From assembly GCF_018687095.1 (NCBI RefSeq), contig NZ_CP061286.1, forward strand, positions 620,001-684,000: a stretch of 64,000 nt of DNA, given 5' to 3'. The stretch is from Polynucleobacter sp. MWH-UH25E (GTDB taxonomy: Bacteria; Pseudomonadota; Gammaproteobacteria; Burkholderiales; Burkholderiaceae). Below, piece by piece: positions 8,691-18,253 of the stretch. A program made the translations under genes and the position numbers. Every line of letters begins with the position of its first letter. The first letter of the stretch is position 1. The notes under the pieces were generated by a model, which worked only from the letters and a program-made list of their open reading frames with translations, was not told the DNA's origin and made no database searches.

Positions 8691-9782
8691 ATGAATATGA
8701 GTAATCAACAGCAAACCACAAATGAGGCCGCCATTCATTATCCATTAGGCGATCTGCTTCCACCAGTTGGTCAAAGCATCGAGGTTGCCCCTGGAGTTCG
8801 TTGGTTGCGCATGCGGCTCCCTTTTGCTTTAGACCATATTAATCTTTGGTTATTGCACGATCAATTCAATGGGGTTGAGGGCTGGACAATTGTGGACTGC
8901 GGTATTGCCAATGATGAAACGAAAGCATCGTGGGAGGCTATTTTTGCAACTCAATTAGAGGGCTTGCCAGTATTGCGTGTGATTGTGACGCATATGCACC
9001 CAGATCATGTTGGTTTGTCTCAATGGTTATGTGAGAAATGGAATGCTCCTTTGTGGATCTCAATGACCGACTATTTGACGGCGCAATGGTTAAGTTGCAA
9101 AGAAGGTGGTGCAGCTGTTGGTGCGCGTGCAGGTGGCGGTGGTTCTGCCGATCATTTTCAAAAGCATGGTTTAACCGCACCAGAGGATCTGGAAAAAATT
9201 CGGGCACGATCAAACTACTACAGCAATATGGTTCCTGGTGTGCCCCGCCAATATCGCCGCATCCTTGATGGCGAGTGCATTTCCATTGGCGGAAATGATT
9301 GGCAAGTCATTATGGGTTATGGGCATGCGCCAGAGCATGCATCACTATTTTGTAAAAACTTGAAGGTATTGATTTCAGGGGATATGCTGTTGCCGCGGAT
9401 CTCTACGAACGTCAGCGTTTATGATGCGGACCCCGATGCAGATCCATTGGGCTTGTACCTGCAATCTCTGGCAAAGTATTTGCCTTTACCGGATGACACA
9501 TTAGTACTGCCATCCCATGGCAAACCTTTTGTTGGAATTAGGCCCAGAATTGCGCAGTTAAATGCTCACCATGATGAGCGCTTGGCCGACGCATTGGGAG
9601 CATGCCAAAAGCCAATTACTGCTCGCGAAATTGTTCCAGTGTTATTTAAGCGAGAACTCGATATTCATCAACTCACTTTTGCAATGGGCGAGGCTATTGC
9701 TCATCTGAATTACCTACTTCGTCGAGGTAAGTTGGATCGCCAACTTTGCGAGGACGGCGTGTTGCGGTTTTGCGCGGTTTAG
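8691..9782 (+). CDS. MBL-fold metallo-hydrolase
   Basis: 363-aa metallo-beta-lactamase-fold hydrolase. The metal-binding motif HMHPDH is at residues 101-106. The other ligands fit GYGHAPEHASLF (His), ISGDMLLP (bridging Asp) and LPSHGKPF (C-terminal His), so a dinuclear site should be intact. A Gly-rich loop (ARAGGGGS) follows the first motif. The C-terminal part (MGEAIAHLNYLLRRGKL) is the helical/winged domain found in glyoxalase II- and LACTB2-like members. Substrate not predictable; a thioester, lactone or RNA are all possible in this fold. Its last 89 bp overlap the phaM gene on the opposite strand. Confidence 0.88.
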   Translation: MNMSNQQQTTNEAAIHYPLGDLLPPVGQSIEVAPGVRWLRMRLPFALDHINLWLLHDQFNGVEGWTIVDCGIANDETKASWEAIFATQLEGLPVLRVIVTHMHPDHVGLSQWLCEKWNAPLWISMTDYLTAQWLSCKEGGAAVGARAGGGGSADHFQKHGLTAPEDLEKIRARSNYYSNMVPGVPRQYRRILDGECISIGGNDWQVIMGYGHAPEHASLFCKNLKVLISGDMLLPRISTNVSVYDADPDADPLGLYLQSLAKYLPLPDDTLVLPSHGKPFVGIRPRIAQLNAHHDERLADALGACQKPITAREIVPVLFKRELDIHQLTFAMGEAIAHLNYLLRRGKLDRQLCEDGVLRFCAV

Positions 9783-10146
9783 CTTTTGTTGTTTTAGGAC
9801 TCTCGCTAGACTCCGATTTGGGTGTGGCTGCAGCGCTTGCCGCAGAGACTGCATCCCCAAATGATTTCAGGGCCATCATCGTTGCATGCTGTACTTCCAG
9901 CCCCTGAATCGTCGACTTCAGAATATTGAGGTTGAGATTGAGCCAGTTTTCAACGCTTTTCAGATCCTTGATACGTTTCTCAAGTTCCTCGATATCCATG
10001 CCTGGAAAGGCGGCTCCTAAGCCACCAGCCGCTTTTGAGGCATCTGTGGTGAAAGGAAACTGTCCAGCTTGGCCTGCTGCGCCCTGTCCCCACATGGTTT
10101 TAAACATCTCAAGACTTTGATTGAATTCGGGAATGGTTCCAAACAT
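9694..10146 (-). CDS. phaM: PhaM-family polyhydroxyalkanoate granule protein
   Basis: 150-aa protein resembling PhaM, which in Ralstonia/Cupriavidus activates PHA synthase PhaC and tethers PHB granules to the nucleoid. The start MFGTIPEFNQSLEMFKTMWG is the family N-terminus; ATG 10146 has GGAG six bases upstream, preferred over 10182. The middle is a helical region (DIEELEKRIKDLKSVENWLNLNLN). The tail is Ala/Ser-rich, then Lys/Arg-rich (TKAKPRKTATRRPRK), as expected of a DNA-binding histone-H1-like end. The 3' end overlaps the MBL gene. PHA synthase itself is not in the window. Confidence 0.85.
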   Translation of the reverse strand: MFGTIPEFNQSLEMFKTMWGQGAAGQAGQFPFTTDASKAAGGLGAAFPGMDIEELEKRIKDLKSVENWLNLNLNILKSTIQGLEVQHATMMALKSFGDAVSAASAAATPKSESSESPKTTKAKPRKTATRRPRKVGDPTYLDEVGNSDEQ

Positions 10147-10220
10147 GGCGGCTCCAAGGTAAATAAAAAGTGGCTTTTCCAATAGAATAAGGGATTCTAG
10201 AGATCAATCCCGGTTAAGCA

Positions 10221-11282
10221 ATGCAATTTAATGGTTTGTCCCAGCCTTACACCCGTGGCAAGGCGCTTCCTGAGCTTTTAAAGCAGCGCATCCTCATATT
10301 GGATGGCGCGATGGGAACCATGATTCAGCAATATAAGTTAACTGAAGCCGATTACCGTGGTTTACCTGGCAATACTCGTTTTGCAGAGCACCCTGGTGAT
10401 CTCAAGGGAAATAATGAGTTATTGGTACTGACGCAACCTCAAATTATTAGTGAGATTCATGAGAAGTATTTAGATGCGGGCGCCGACATTATTGAAACAA
10501 ATACTTTTGGCGCAACCTCAGTAGCTCAAGAGGATTACAAAATGCCTGGCCTGGCGCGAGAGATGAATGAAGTCTCAGCAAAACTTGCACGCGCTGCTTG
10601 TGATAAATACAGTACCGCGGATAAGCCACGCTTTGCTGCTGGTGCGATTGGCCCAACTCCAAAAACTGCAAGTATTTCTCCTGATGTAAATGATCCAGGC
10701 GCTCGCAATATTACTTTTGATGCTTTACGCGCTTCATATCGCGAACAAATCGAAGGACTCTTTGCTGGCGGAGTGGATTTATTTTTAGTTGAAACCATTT
10801 TCGATACTCTGAATGCAAAAGCGGCATTGTTTGCGCTTGATGAATTTTTTGAAGAGACAGGCGAGCGTTTGCCAGTCATGATTTCTGGAACGGTAACGGA
10901 TGCCTCCGGAAGAATTCTTTCTGGGCAAACCGTTGAGGCATTCTGGAATAGTTTGCGCCACATTAAGCCATTGACCTTTGGGCTCAACTGCGCTCTTGGT
11001 GCAGCCTTAATGCGCCCTTATATTGCCGAGCTAGCCCGTATTTGCGATGCGGCAGTGTCTTGCTATCCAAATGCAGGTTTACCTAACCCGATGAGTGACA
11101 CAGGATTTGATGAGACTCCTGAAATTACTTCGGGGTTAGTAGATGGTTTTGCAAAGGATGGGCTTGTGAACCTAGTGGGTGGTTGTTGTGGCACCACGCC
11201 CGATCATATTCGCGCGATTGCGAATGCTGTTGCAAAACGTAAGCCGAGAGTTTTCTATCGCGAAGAGGCTGAAGAAGTATGA
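10221..11282 (+). CDS. metH: Methionine synthase, homocysteine-binding module (split MetH, part 1)
   Basis: 353-aa homocysteine S-methyltransferase domain of B12-dependent methionine synthase. It binds zinc and homocysteine. The zinc cysteines are visible as C257 (GLNCALG) and C322-C323 (GGCCGTTPDH), and the N-terminal DGAMGTMIQQY motif is present. It stops by ATGA overlap with the second gene, which supplies folate, cobalamin and reactivation domains. This two-gene arrangement is known from several betaproteobacteria, so it is not a frameshift. A single-chain MetH would be about 1,230 aa; the sum here is 1,273. Confidence 0.95.
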   Translation: MQFNGLSQPYTRGKALPELLKQRILILDGAMGTMIQQYKLTEADYRGLPGNTRFAEHPGDLKGNNELLVLTQPQIISEIHEKYLDAGADIIETNTFGATSVAQEDYKMPGLAREMNEVSAKLARAACDKYSTADKPRFAAGAIGPTPKTASISPDVNDPGARNITFDALRASYREQIEGLFAGGVDLFLVETIFDTLNAKAALFALDEFFEETGERLPVMISGTVTDASGRILSGQTVEAFWNSLRHIKPLTFGLNCALGAALMRPYIAELARICDAAVSCYPNAGLPNPMSDTGFDETPEITSGLVDGFAKDGLVNLVGGCCGTTPDHIRAIANAVAKRKPRVFYREEAEEV

Positions 11283-14041
11283 GTAAGGTAGAAAACAAAA
11301 ATCAGAAGCAAATGATTCCAGCAATGAAGCTTTCTGGATTAGAGCCATTTAATGTGACTACGGATGTAGGCTTCGTCAATATTGGAGAGCGTACCAATGT
11401 GACGGGTTCTAAAGCGTTTGCACGAATGATTCTGAATAATCAATTTGATGAAGCGCTCGCGGTAGCGCGCCAACAAGTTGAAAATGGTGCCCAAGTCATT
11501 GACATCAATATGGATGAGGCAATGCTTGATTCTGAAGCGGCAATGACGCGCTTTCTTAATCTCATTGCGTCTGAGCCTGATATTGCTCGCGTGCCCATCA
11601 TGATTGACTCCTCAAAATGGAGTGTGATTGAGGCGGGTTTGAAGTGCATACAGGGCAAGCCCATCGTTAATTCGATTTCTATGAAGGAGGGCGAGGAGCC
11701 TTTCCGTAAACAAGCTGCTCTGATACGTCGCTATGGAGCCGCAACGGTCGTAATGGCATTTGATGAAGCAGGGCAGGCAGATACTTTCCAACGCAAGATT
11801 GAAATTTGTCAGCGAAGCTATGACATTCTGGTAAACGAAATTGGTTTTCCTGCTGAAGACATTATTTTTGATCCTAATATCTTTGCGATTGCGACCGGTA
11901 TTGAAGAGCATGATAACTATGCCGTGGATTTTATTAATGCTACTCGTTGGATAAAAGAGAATCTTCCTGGAGCCAAGGTCAGTGGCGGCGTTTCAAATGT
12001 GAGCTTTTCTTTCCGTGGGAATGATCGAGTACGAGAGGCAATTCACACAGTATTTCTTTACCATGCCATTCAGGCTGGCATGGACATGGGTATCGTCAAT
12101 GCTGGTCAGCTGGGCGTCTATGCAGATCTCGATCCGGAATTGCGTGAGCGTGTTGAAGACGTAGTTCTCAATCGTTTTAAAGAAAAAGAAGGTCAAACGC
12201 CAACCGAGAGACTCTTGGCTATTGCTGATCAATTTAAAGGTGATGGCACTAAGCAGGTTGAGAATTTAGTATGGCGTGAGGCGCCCGTTCGCGAGCGTTT
12301 AACCCATGCATTAGTGCACGGCATTACGACATTCATCGAAGAAGATACCGAAGCATTGCGTGCGGAGATCATGGGCGCAGGTGGTCGACCAATCGAGGTC
12401 ATTGAAGGCCCGCTGATGGATGGTATGAATGTTGTGGGTGATTTGTTTGGCGCCGGCAAAATGTTCTTGCCTCAGGTGGTGAAGAGTGCGCGTGTGATGA
12501 AGCAGGCTGTTGCAATTTTGATTCCCTACATTGAGGAAGAAAAGCGCCAGCATATTGCGGCTGGTGGCGAAGCCAAGGCTAAAGGCAAGATTGTGATGGC
12601 TACTGTTAAAGGCGACGTTCACGATATTGGAAAGAATATTGTGACGGTAGTACTTCAGTGCAATAACTTTGAAGTAGCCAATATGGGCGTAATGGTTCCG
12701 TGCGCAGAAATCTTGAAGCGTGCCAAAGAGGAGAATGCCGACATTGTTGGCCTCTCAGGATTAATTACACCATCACTAGAGGAAATGACATACGTTGCAC
12801 AAGAGATGCAGCGAGATGAGTATTTCCGTTCTCGTCAAATTCCGTTGATGATTGGTGGCGCTACGACTTCACGGGTTCATACCGCTGTAAAGATTGCGCC
12901 TCACTATGATGGCCCAGTGGTCTATGTGCCTGATGCATCTCGCTCCGTATCTGTGGCAGCAAGCCTATTATCAGACGAGAGCGCAAAGAAATTTATCCAA
13001 GAGTTGCGCGATGACTATGCCCGTATTCGTGAGCAGCATGCAAATAAGAAAGCAACACCAAGCATCTCGCTGGAGGAAGCGCGCAAAAATCGCGAGATGA
13101 TTAATTGGTCAGCATATGTCCCGGAGAGGCCAAAATTTATTGGACGTCGCGTCTTTAAGAATTTTGCTCTTAGTGATATTGCCAAGTACATTGATTGGAC
13201 CCCATTCTTTCAGACCTGGGATTTAGCGGGAAAATTCCCAGCGATCTTAGATGATGAAGTAGTTGGCGAAGAGGCGCGTAAGGTTTATGCCGATGCTCAG
13301 AGCATGTTAGATAAGCTGATTAAAGGTCAGTGGCTACAAGCGGATGGCGTGGTTGCTTTTTATCCTGCCAATACAGTTGGTGATGACATTGTTTTGTATA
13401 GCGATGAAGAGCGCAAACGCCCTTTGTTTGTTTGGCATAACTTGCGTCAACAATCAGAGCGTCCAGTGATCGATGGCGTTCGTAGGCCGAATCGTTGCTT
13501 AGCGGATTATGTTGCACCAAAAGATAGTAGTGTTGCAGATTACGTTGGTTGTTTCGCGGTAACTACTGGCCACGGTGTTGAAAAGAAAGTGGCTGAGTTT
13601 CAGGCAAAGCATGATGATTACAGCGCCATTATGTTGAAGGCGCTAGCAGATCGCTTGGCCGAAGCTTTTGCCGAATTAATGCATCATCGCGTTCGTACGG
13701 ATTTATGGGGCTACGCAACTGATGAGCTGCTGACTAATGATCAAATGATTAATGAGGAATATCGCGGTATTCGTCCGGCGCCTGGATATCCTGCTTGCCC
13801 TGCGCATGAAGTGAAGGAGGATTTGCTTCGTGTAATTGGGTCTGAAGATATTGGTATGACTCTTACCGAATCGCTAGCAATGAACCCAGCCTCAAGCGTA
13901 AGTGGTTTCTATTTGGCTCATCCAGACGCCCAATATTTCAATGTTGGAAAAATTACCTCTGAGCAGCTTGAAGATTTAGCAAAACGTCGTGGCCAGTCAG
14001 TTGATGATGTGCGTCGTCAGCTTGCGAGCTTGGTGGATTAA
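11279..14041 (+). CDS. metH: Methionine synthase, folate/cobalamin/activation modules (split MetH, part 2)
   Basis: 920-aa remainder of MetH. In order: pterin-binding (methyl-tetrahydrofolate) domain starting FVNIGERTNVTGSKAFA; cobalamin cap helices; B12-binding domain with the lower-ligand motif D446-V-H448-D-I-G451; and the AdoMet activation domain with RPAPGYPACPAHEVK near residues 836-850. It transfers methyl from 5-methyl-THF through cobalamin to homocysteine bound by the upstream gene product. Translation is probably coupled through the 4-bp overlap. The stop codon shares the palindrome TTAA with the stop of the convergent DUF1840 gene. Confidence 0.96.
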   Translation: MSKVENKNQKQMIPAMKLSGLEPFNVTTDVGFVNIGERTNVTGSKAFARMILNNQFDEALAVARQQVENGAQVIDINMDEAMLDSEAAMTRFLNLIASEPDIARVPIMIDSSKWSVIEAGLKCIQGKPIVNSISMKEGEEPFRKQAALIRRYGAATVVMAFDEAGQADTFQRKIEICQRSYDILVNEIGFPAEDIIFDPNIFAIATGIEEHDNYAVDFINATRWIKENLPGAKVSGGVSNVSFSFRGNDRVREAIHTVFLYHAIQAGMDMGIVNAGQLGVYADLDPELRERVEDVVLNRFKEKEGQTPTERLLAIADQFKGDGTKQVENLVWREAPVRERLTHALVHGITTFIEEDTEALRAEIMGAGGRPIEVIEGPLMDGMNVVGDLFGAGKMFLPQVVKSARVMKQAVAILIPYIEEEKRQHIAAGGEAKAKGKIVMATVKGDVHDIGKNIVTVVLQCNNFEVANMGVMVPCAEILKRAKEENADIVGLSGLITPSLEEMTYVAQEMQRDEYFRSRQIPLMIGGATTSRVHTAVKIAPHYDGPVVYVPDASRSVSVAASLLSDESAKKFIQELRDDYARIREQHANKKATPSISLEEARKNREMINWSAYVPERPKFIGRRVFKNFALSDIAKYIDWTPFFQTWDLAGKFPAILDDEVVGEEARKVYADAQSMLDKLIKGQWLQADGVVAFYPANTVGDDIVLYSDEERKRPLFVWHNLRQQSERPVIDGVRRPNRCLADYVAPKDSSVADYVGCFAVTTGHGVEKKVAEFQAKHDDYSAIMLKALADRLAEAFAELMHHRVRTDLWGYATDELLTNDQMINEEYRGIRPAPGYPACPAHEVKEDLLRVIGSEDIGMTLTESLAMNPASSVSGFYLAHPDAQYFNVGKITSEQLEDLAKRRGQSVDDVRRQLASLVD

Positions 14042-14355
14042 ACGCCCCACATGACAGATTCGTTTTTTGCTCGAGCCTGCTTCATGAGTTCTAAAAATGG
14101 ATACGCCCTTTGACCAAGTCGATCAGCTAGCTTGGGTTTCTCAGATTCGCTATCTTTGTTTTCGCCTACTTTTTTGCGCTCCTCTAGATCATTCAAGATG
14201 GCGGTTTCTAGGGCTGTGATCAGGGCGGGCAATTGCTCCTCAGTCAATATTCCCCTAGGCTCAAGCGGGCGACCCAAGATATCGAAGATTCGCTTGGTCA
14301 GATCAGCCAGCATGATGACATCTGGACCAGCTTTAGAGCGAAATTGATAGATCAT
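14038..14355 (-). CDS. DUF1840 family protein
   Basis: 105-aa cytoplasmic protein with the DUF1840 opening MIYQFRSKAGPDVIMLADLTKRIFDILG and the closing segment RAYPFLELMKQARAK. The middle has a variable charged linker (KKVGENKDSESEKPK). No catalytic residues are apparent and no function is known for the family, which is common in Burkholderiales. It is convergent with metH (4-bp shared stop region) and divergent from argS, whose start is 35 bp away. Confidence 0.85.
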   Translation of the reverse strand: MIYQFRSKAGPDVIMLADLTKRIFDILGRPLEPRGILTEEQLPALITALETAILNDLEERKKVGENKDSESEKPKLADRLGQRAYPFLELMKQARAKNESVMWGV

Positions 14356-14390
14356 TTCAACAGCTTACCACCTGATAAACTCACTTAACT

Positions 14391-16118
14391 ATGTTGCAGA
14401 CCAATAAAAACCGTTTAATTGATATGTTGAGTTTGGCTCTAAAAGGCCTAGCTCAGGAGCGTGGCTTAGATGATGCCCCAACCCCCCGTTTAGAAAGACC
14501 AAAGGTGGTCGATCATGGGGATGTGGCATGTAATATCGCCCTCCAGCTTTCAAAGGCGTGGAAGCTCAATCCGCGAGATTTGGCCCAAGCCCTAGTTGAT
14601 AGATTGCAAAAACAGGCGGGCTTCGATCAATTGATTTCATCCTGCGAAATCGCGGGACCTGGCTTCATTAATTTTCGATTGAGTAACCAAGCCAAAACCG
14701 CAGTTGTTGGGGAGATTCTCTCCTCTGGCGTTCATTTTGGCGAAGTTACCCAAGGCTCTAGACAGGTTAGTAGTGCCATGATTGAGTTTGTTTCAGCAAA
14801 CCCAACGGGCCCTCTACATGTTGGACATGGTAGACAGGCCGCCCTAGGCGATGCTCTAGCCAATTTATTGGCTACCCAAGGAGTAAAAGTACATCGTGAG
14901 TTCTACTACAACGATGCTGGCGTGCAAATCGCTAATCTTGCTTTGTCTGTTCAAGCACGCTTGCATGGTTTAAAGCCAGGGGATGCCAATTGGCCTGAGC
15001 AAGCATACAACGGTGAATATATCGCAGAAATTGCTTCTGCTTTTAAAGCGTCGCCCGAATATCAAGATGATCTAGAGTCGATTCGTAAGTTTGCAGTGGC
15101 ATATTTACGCAACGAGCAAGATATTGATTTGAAGACATTCGGCGTTAAGTTCGATTGTTACTATTTGGAGTCATCCTTATATACCGATGGTAGTGTCGAT
15201 CAGATCGTTCAAGATTTGCAGGCGATCGGAAAAACCTATGAGGCTGATGGCGCGCTTTGGCTCAGAACAACTGATGATGGCGATGATAAAGATCGCGTGA
15301 TGCGAAAGTCAGATGGCAGCTTTACTTATTTTGTTCCAGACGTGGCTTATCACACCAGCAAATGGAATCGTGGCTTTGACAAAGTGATTAACGTTCAAGG
15401 CAGCGATCATCATGGAACGATCGCACGTGTTCGCTCTGGTTTGCAGGGCGTAGCGCAGAAGCGTGGCTGGGATATTCCAAAGACCTACCCAGACTATGTT
15501 TTGCATAAGATGGTTACTGTGATGCGTCATGGTGAAGAAGTAAAGATTTCAAAACGCGCAGGTTCTTATGTGACTGTGCGCGATCTAATTGAGTGGTCTG
15601 GTGGGGTTACTCCAGAAATGACTCCTGAAGAAAGAGGGTTAGCATTGCAGCGTGGGCGCGACGCGGTTCGTTTCTTCTTGATATCTCGCAAGGCCGATAC
15701 TGAATTTGTATTTGATATTGATTTAGCGCTTGCGCAAAATGATGAGAACCCAGTGTTCTATGTGCAGTACGCGCATGCACGCATTAGCTCAATCTTGCAA
15801 CAATGGGGTGGCAAGCCCGCTCAATTAACTAATGCCGATTTGTCTTTGTTGCAAAGTAAGGCATCTGATCATTTATTAAGACGTTTGGCAGAGTATCCAG
15901 AGGTTTTAACCAATGCGGCAGCAGAGCTAGCCCCACATGCCCTTGCTTTTTACCTGCGTGACTTGGCTGGCGATTTCCATACCTTTTACAACGCTGATCG
16001 CGTATTGGTAGATGATGAGGCATTAAAGCTTGCACGCCTTGCTTTGCTATCGGCAACACGTCAGGTTCTACAAAATGGGTTGAGAGTCTTAGGGGTATCC
16101 GCTCCAGCAAAGATGTAG
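14391..16118 (+). CDS. argS: Arginyl-tRNA synthetase
   Basis: 575-aa class I aminoacyl-tRNA synthetase that charges tRNA-Arg. The HIGH-type motif is HVGH at 143-146 following SANPTGPL, and the KMSKS-type motif appears as KISKRAGSYVTV. The N-terminal Add-1 domain and the C-terminal helical anticodon-binding domain (DALR type, ending AFYLRDLAGDFHTFYNADRVL) are both present. Length is normal for a betaproteobacterial ArgS. It heads a short run argS - SPOR protein - dsbA with gaps of 35 and 9 bp. Confidence 0.97.
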   Translation: MLQTNKNRLIDMLSLALKGLAQERGLDDAPTPRLERPKVVDHGDVACNIALQLSKAWKLNPRDLAQALVDRLQKQAGFDQLISSCEIAGPGFINFRLSNQAKTAVVGEILSSGVHFGEVTQGSRQVSSAMIEFVSANPTGPLHVGHGRQAALGDALANLLATQGVKVHREFYYNDAGVQIANLALSVQARLHGLKPGDANWPEQAYNGEYIAEIASAFKASPEYQDDLESIRKFAVAYLRNEQDIDLKTFGVKFDCYYLESSLYTDGSVDQIVQDLQAIGKTYEADGALWLRTTDDGDDKDRVMRKSDGSFTYFVPDVAYHTSKWNRGFDKVINVQGSDHHGTIARVRSGLQGVAQKRGWDIPKTYPDYVLHKMVTVMRHGEEVKISKRAGSYVTVRDLIEWSGGVTPEMTPEERGLALQRGRDAVRFFLISRKADTEFVFDIDLALAQNDENPVFYVQYAHARISSILQQWGGKPAQLTNADLSLLQSKASDHLLRRLAEYPEVLTNAAAELAPHALAFYLRDLAGDFHTFYNADRVLVDDEALKLARLALLSATRQVLQNGLRVLGVSAPAKM

Positions 16119-16153
16119 TAGCAATGAATGAAGTGAATATGTAAGATGAGGAT

Positions 16154-16783
16154 ATGATGAAAAAACCGAATCAACTAGCAAGCTTCAAAAAGCAAAACAT
16201 AGACTCCAATACGGGTACTTTAAATCGCAATTCCCAGTATGGCGGAACCATTCTGGGCTTTGTGCTTGGCTTGGGTGCAGGACTAGGAATTGCTTTTGTA
16301 ATTGCCTTCTATCTTTCTAAAAATACTCCGCAAGAGAGACCTGGAGTCCGTGCGCCGAATTTGCCGATGACAATTAAACCTGTAACTCCAGCTGAGGGTG
16401 AGGCGGCTGCTCCGGCTGAGCAGCCAGATTTAAACAAGCCTTTGCAAGGTAAGCTCCCAGCACCTGCATCTAGCGACCCAATTGGTGATTTAGTCAGCGG
16501 TAAGAAATCAGCGGACGGGGCTAACCCTGCAGCAGCACCAAAGAGTGACGCGATTTATTTCTTACAAGTGGGCGCATTTACAAAACGTGCTGACGCAGAT
16601 GCTCAAAAGGCAGCTTTGGCGATTCAGGGAATTCAGGCGCAATTGAGCGAAGTAACTAGCGATGGCAATACTTTATGGCGTGTTCGTACTGGACCCTACG
16701 CTAGTGTTGAAGAAAGCAATCCGGCTCGCGATAAATTAAATGGTATGGGCATTAAATCTACTCTTATTAAAACAAGTAAATAA
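16154..16783 (+). CDS. SPOR-domain membrane protein (FtsN-like)
   Basis: 209-aa bitopic inner-membrane protein. A single membrane helix (GGTILGFVLGLGAGLGIAFV, about 31-54) follows a short cytoplasmic tail. A Pro/Ala-rich periplasmic linker leads to a C-terminal SPOR domain starting AIYFLQVGAFTKRADADAQK (about 131-205). SPOR domains bind denuded septal peptidoglycan, so a role in division or cell-wall remodelling is likely; the short length and argS-dsbA neighbours match the FtsN-like protein of other betaproteobacteria. Either of two adjacent ATGs (16154, 16157) may be used. Confidence 0.87.
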   Translation: MMKKPNQLASFKKQNIDSNTGTLNRNSQYGGTILGFVLGLGAGLGIAFVIAFYLSKNTPQERPGVRAPNLPMTIKPVTPAEGEAAAPAEQPDLNKPLQGKLPAPASSDPIGDLVSGKKSADGANPAAAPKSDAIYFLQVGAFTKRADADAQKAALAIQGIQAQLSEVTSDGNTLWRVRTGPYASVEESNPARDKLNGMGIKSTLIKTSK

Positions 16784-16792
16784 ACTGCAAAT

Positions 16793-17434
16793 ATGATCTC
16801 AATTAGCAAGCGAATTTTTTTAGCATTTACCTTGATATTTTTGTGTGGCGCAGTCCACGCACAGAAAATTGAAGAAGGTTTTGATTATCGAGTTCTGCCT
16901 GTGCCGCAGCCAGTGGAGACAAAAGGCAAGGTCGAGGTTATTGAGTTTTTTTGGTATGGTTGTCCACACTGTTATGACTTTGAACCTGAGTTAAGCGCTT
17001 GGGTTAAACGCCAACCTAAGGATGTCGTTTTCCGTAGAGTGCCAGTGGCATTTCGGGATGATTTCTTGCCGCATAGCCAGTTGTACTACGCTCTTGAGGC
17101 GATGGGCAAAGGTGATGCACTTAATGAAAAGGTGATGTATGCGATGCATAAAGAAAATAAGCGTCTACTCACCGAAACTGAAATTGCGGATTGGGTTGCT
17201 TCACAGGGCGTTGATCGCAATACTTTCCTTGCAACCTATCGTTCCTTTGCGGTCGTTTCAAAGGCTAGAGCTGCAAAACAATTGACCGAGGCTTATCGCA
17301 TCGATGGTGTGCCAACCATTGTGATGCAGGGCAAGTATGTAACCTCACCATCGATTGCCGGCACCAAGGCTAAAGCGATTGCAGTGATGGATTATCTTGA
17401 AGAAAAAATCCGCAAAGATAAATATCGGCAGTAG
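16793..17434 (+). CDS. dsbA: Thiol:disulfide interchange protein DsbA
   Basis: 213-aa periplasmic oxidase that introduces disulfides. A signal peptide (residues 1-23, cleavage after VHA) precedes the thioredoxin domain with its active site C57-P-H-C60 in FFWYGCPHCYDF, and the cis-proline loop GVPTIVMQGKY. The helical insertion domain is present. It starts 9 bp after the SPOR gene. The CPHC dipeptide is that of classical, strongly oxidising DsbA. DsbB is not in the window. Confidence 0.95.
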   Translation: MISISKRIFLAFTLIFLCGAVHAQKIEEGFDYRVLPVPQPVETKGKVEVIEFFWYGCPHCYDFEPELSAWVKRQPKDVVFRRVPVAFRDDFLPHSQLYYALEAMGKGDALNEKVMYAMHKENKRLLTETEIADWVASQGVDRNTFLATYRSFAVVSKARAAKQLTEAYRIDGVPTIVMQGKYVTSPSIAGTKAKAIAVMDYLEEKIRKDKYRQ

Positions 17435-17476
17435 TCATGCCAGCAGCAATCAATCAAGGCCACCTAATAAGCGGAC

Positions 17477-18253
17477 TTAGATTTTGACGAAGCATCGCAC
17501 AATCCAAAAATAGAGCGGATAAGGCAAGATTCTCAGGAATTTCAAAAATCTTGAGAATCGTTTTGGAAAGTGAATGTCAAATTCACCTTTCTGAATACCT
17601 TTTAATATTTCTGAAGCCGCTTCATCAGCGCTAATTAGGGCGGGCATTTCAAAATCGTTCTGTGCAGTCGCCTCCGTTGCCACAAAGCCTGGAGAAATCA
17701 TGTGCACTCCGATGCCTTTGGGAAGCAAGTCATAGTAAAGAATTTCGCAAAAGTTGATGATGGCTGCTTTGCTAGGGCCGTATGCCAAAGCCTTAGGTAG
17801 GCCACTATAGCCAGCAACACTACCCACTATTGCAATATTTCCTCTTTGGGTTTGAAGCATTTTTGGCAGAACCAGTGCTACCGCTTTCATGGGCCCAAGA
17901 AGATTGGCATCAATAGTTTGTTCGGCAATATGGATATCAAAGTCATCGGCTCTCAACGGAGTGTAGATGCCTGATACAAACAGAAGTAAATCGATTCCGC
18001 CCCATGTATTAATGATCTTTTCATAAGCAGTAGCTAGCTGCTCATCATTAGTCACGTCTAGCGGGGCTACCAATGCTTGATCAACCTTTGCTTCTTGCGC
18101 AATCGCATTTAAACGCTCAACCCTTCTGCCCGAAAGAATGACTCGCGCATTTTGGTTGATTAATGATTTGGCGCATGCCTCACCAATACCGCTGGAGGCG
18201 CCAATAATCCATATTCGCTTATCTGAGAAGCTACTGATTCCTATTTGCTTCAT
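17477..18253 (-). CDS. Short-chain dehydrogenase/reductase
   Basis: 258-aa SDR with cofactor motif GASSGIGEA (18-26) and catalytic S145, Y158 and K162 (YGPSK). The usual NAG motif is replaced by VSG near residue 94. The C-terminus ends with hydrophobic and basic stretches (FSRFLKFLRILPYPLYFWIV) that suggest membrane association, in keeping with a lipid substrate. It is the last gene of the lipid operon and starts in ATGA overlap with the cfa-like gene. An acyl-chain or keto-lipid reductase role is inferred from the neighbours. Confidence 0.87.
   Translation of the reverse strand: MKQIGISSFSDKRIWIIGASSGIGEACAKSLINQNARVILSGRRVERLNAIAQEAKVDQALVAPLDVTNDEQLATAYEKIINTWGGIDLLLFVSGIYTPLRADDFDIHIAEQTIDANLLGPMKAVALVLPKMLQTQRGNIAIVGSVAGYSGLPKALAYGPSKAAIINFCEILYYDLLPKGIGVHMISPGFVATEATAQNDFEMPALISADEAASEILKGIQKGEFDIHFPKRFSRFLKFLRILPYPLYFWIVRCFVKI

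Noticed and set aside
10221..14041. Frameshift in metH
   Set aside because: The split matches a domain boundary, uses an ATGA overlap and is known in the group, so it is a natural two-gene form.
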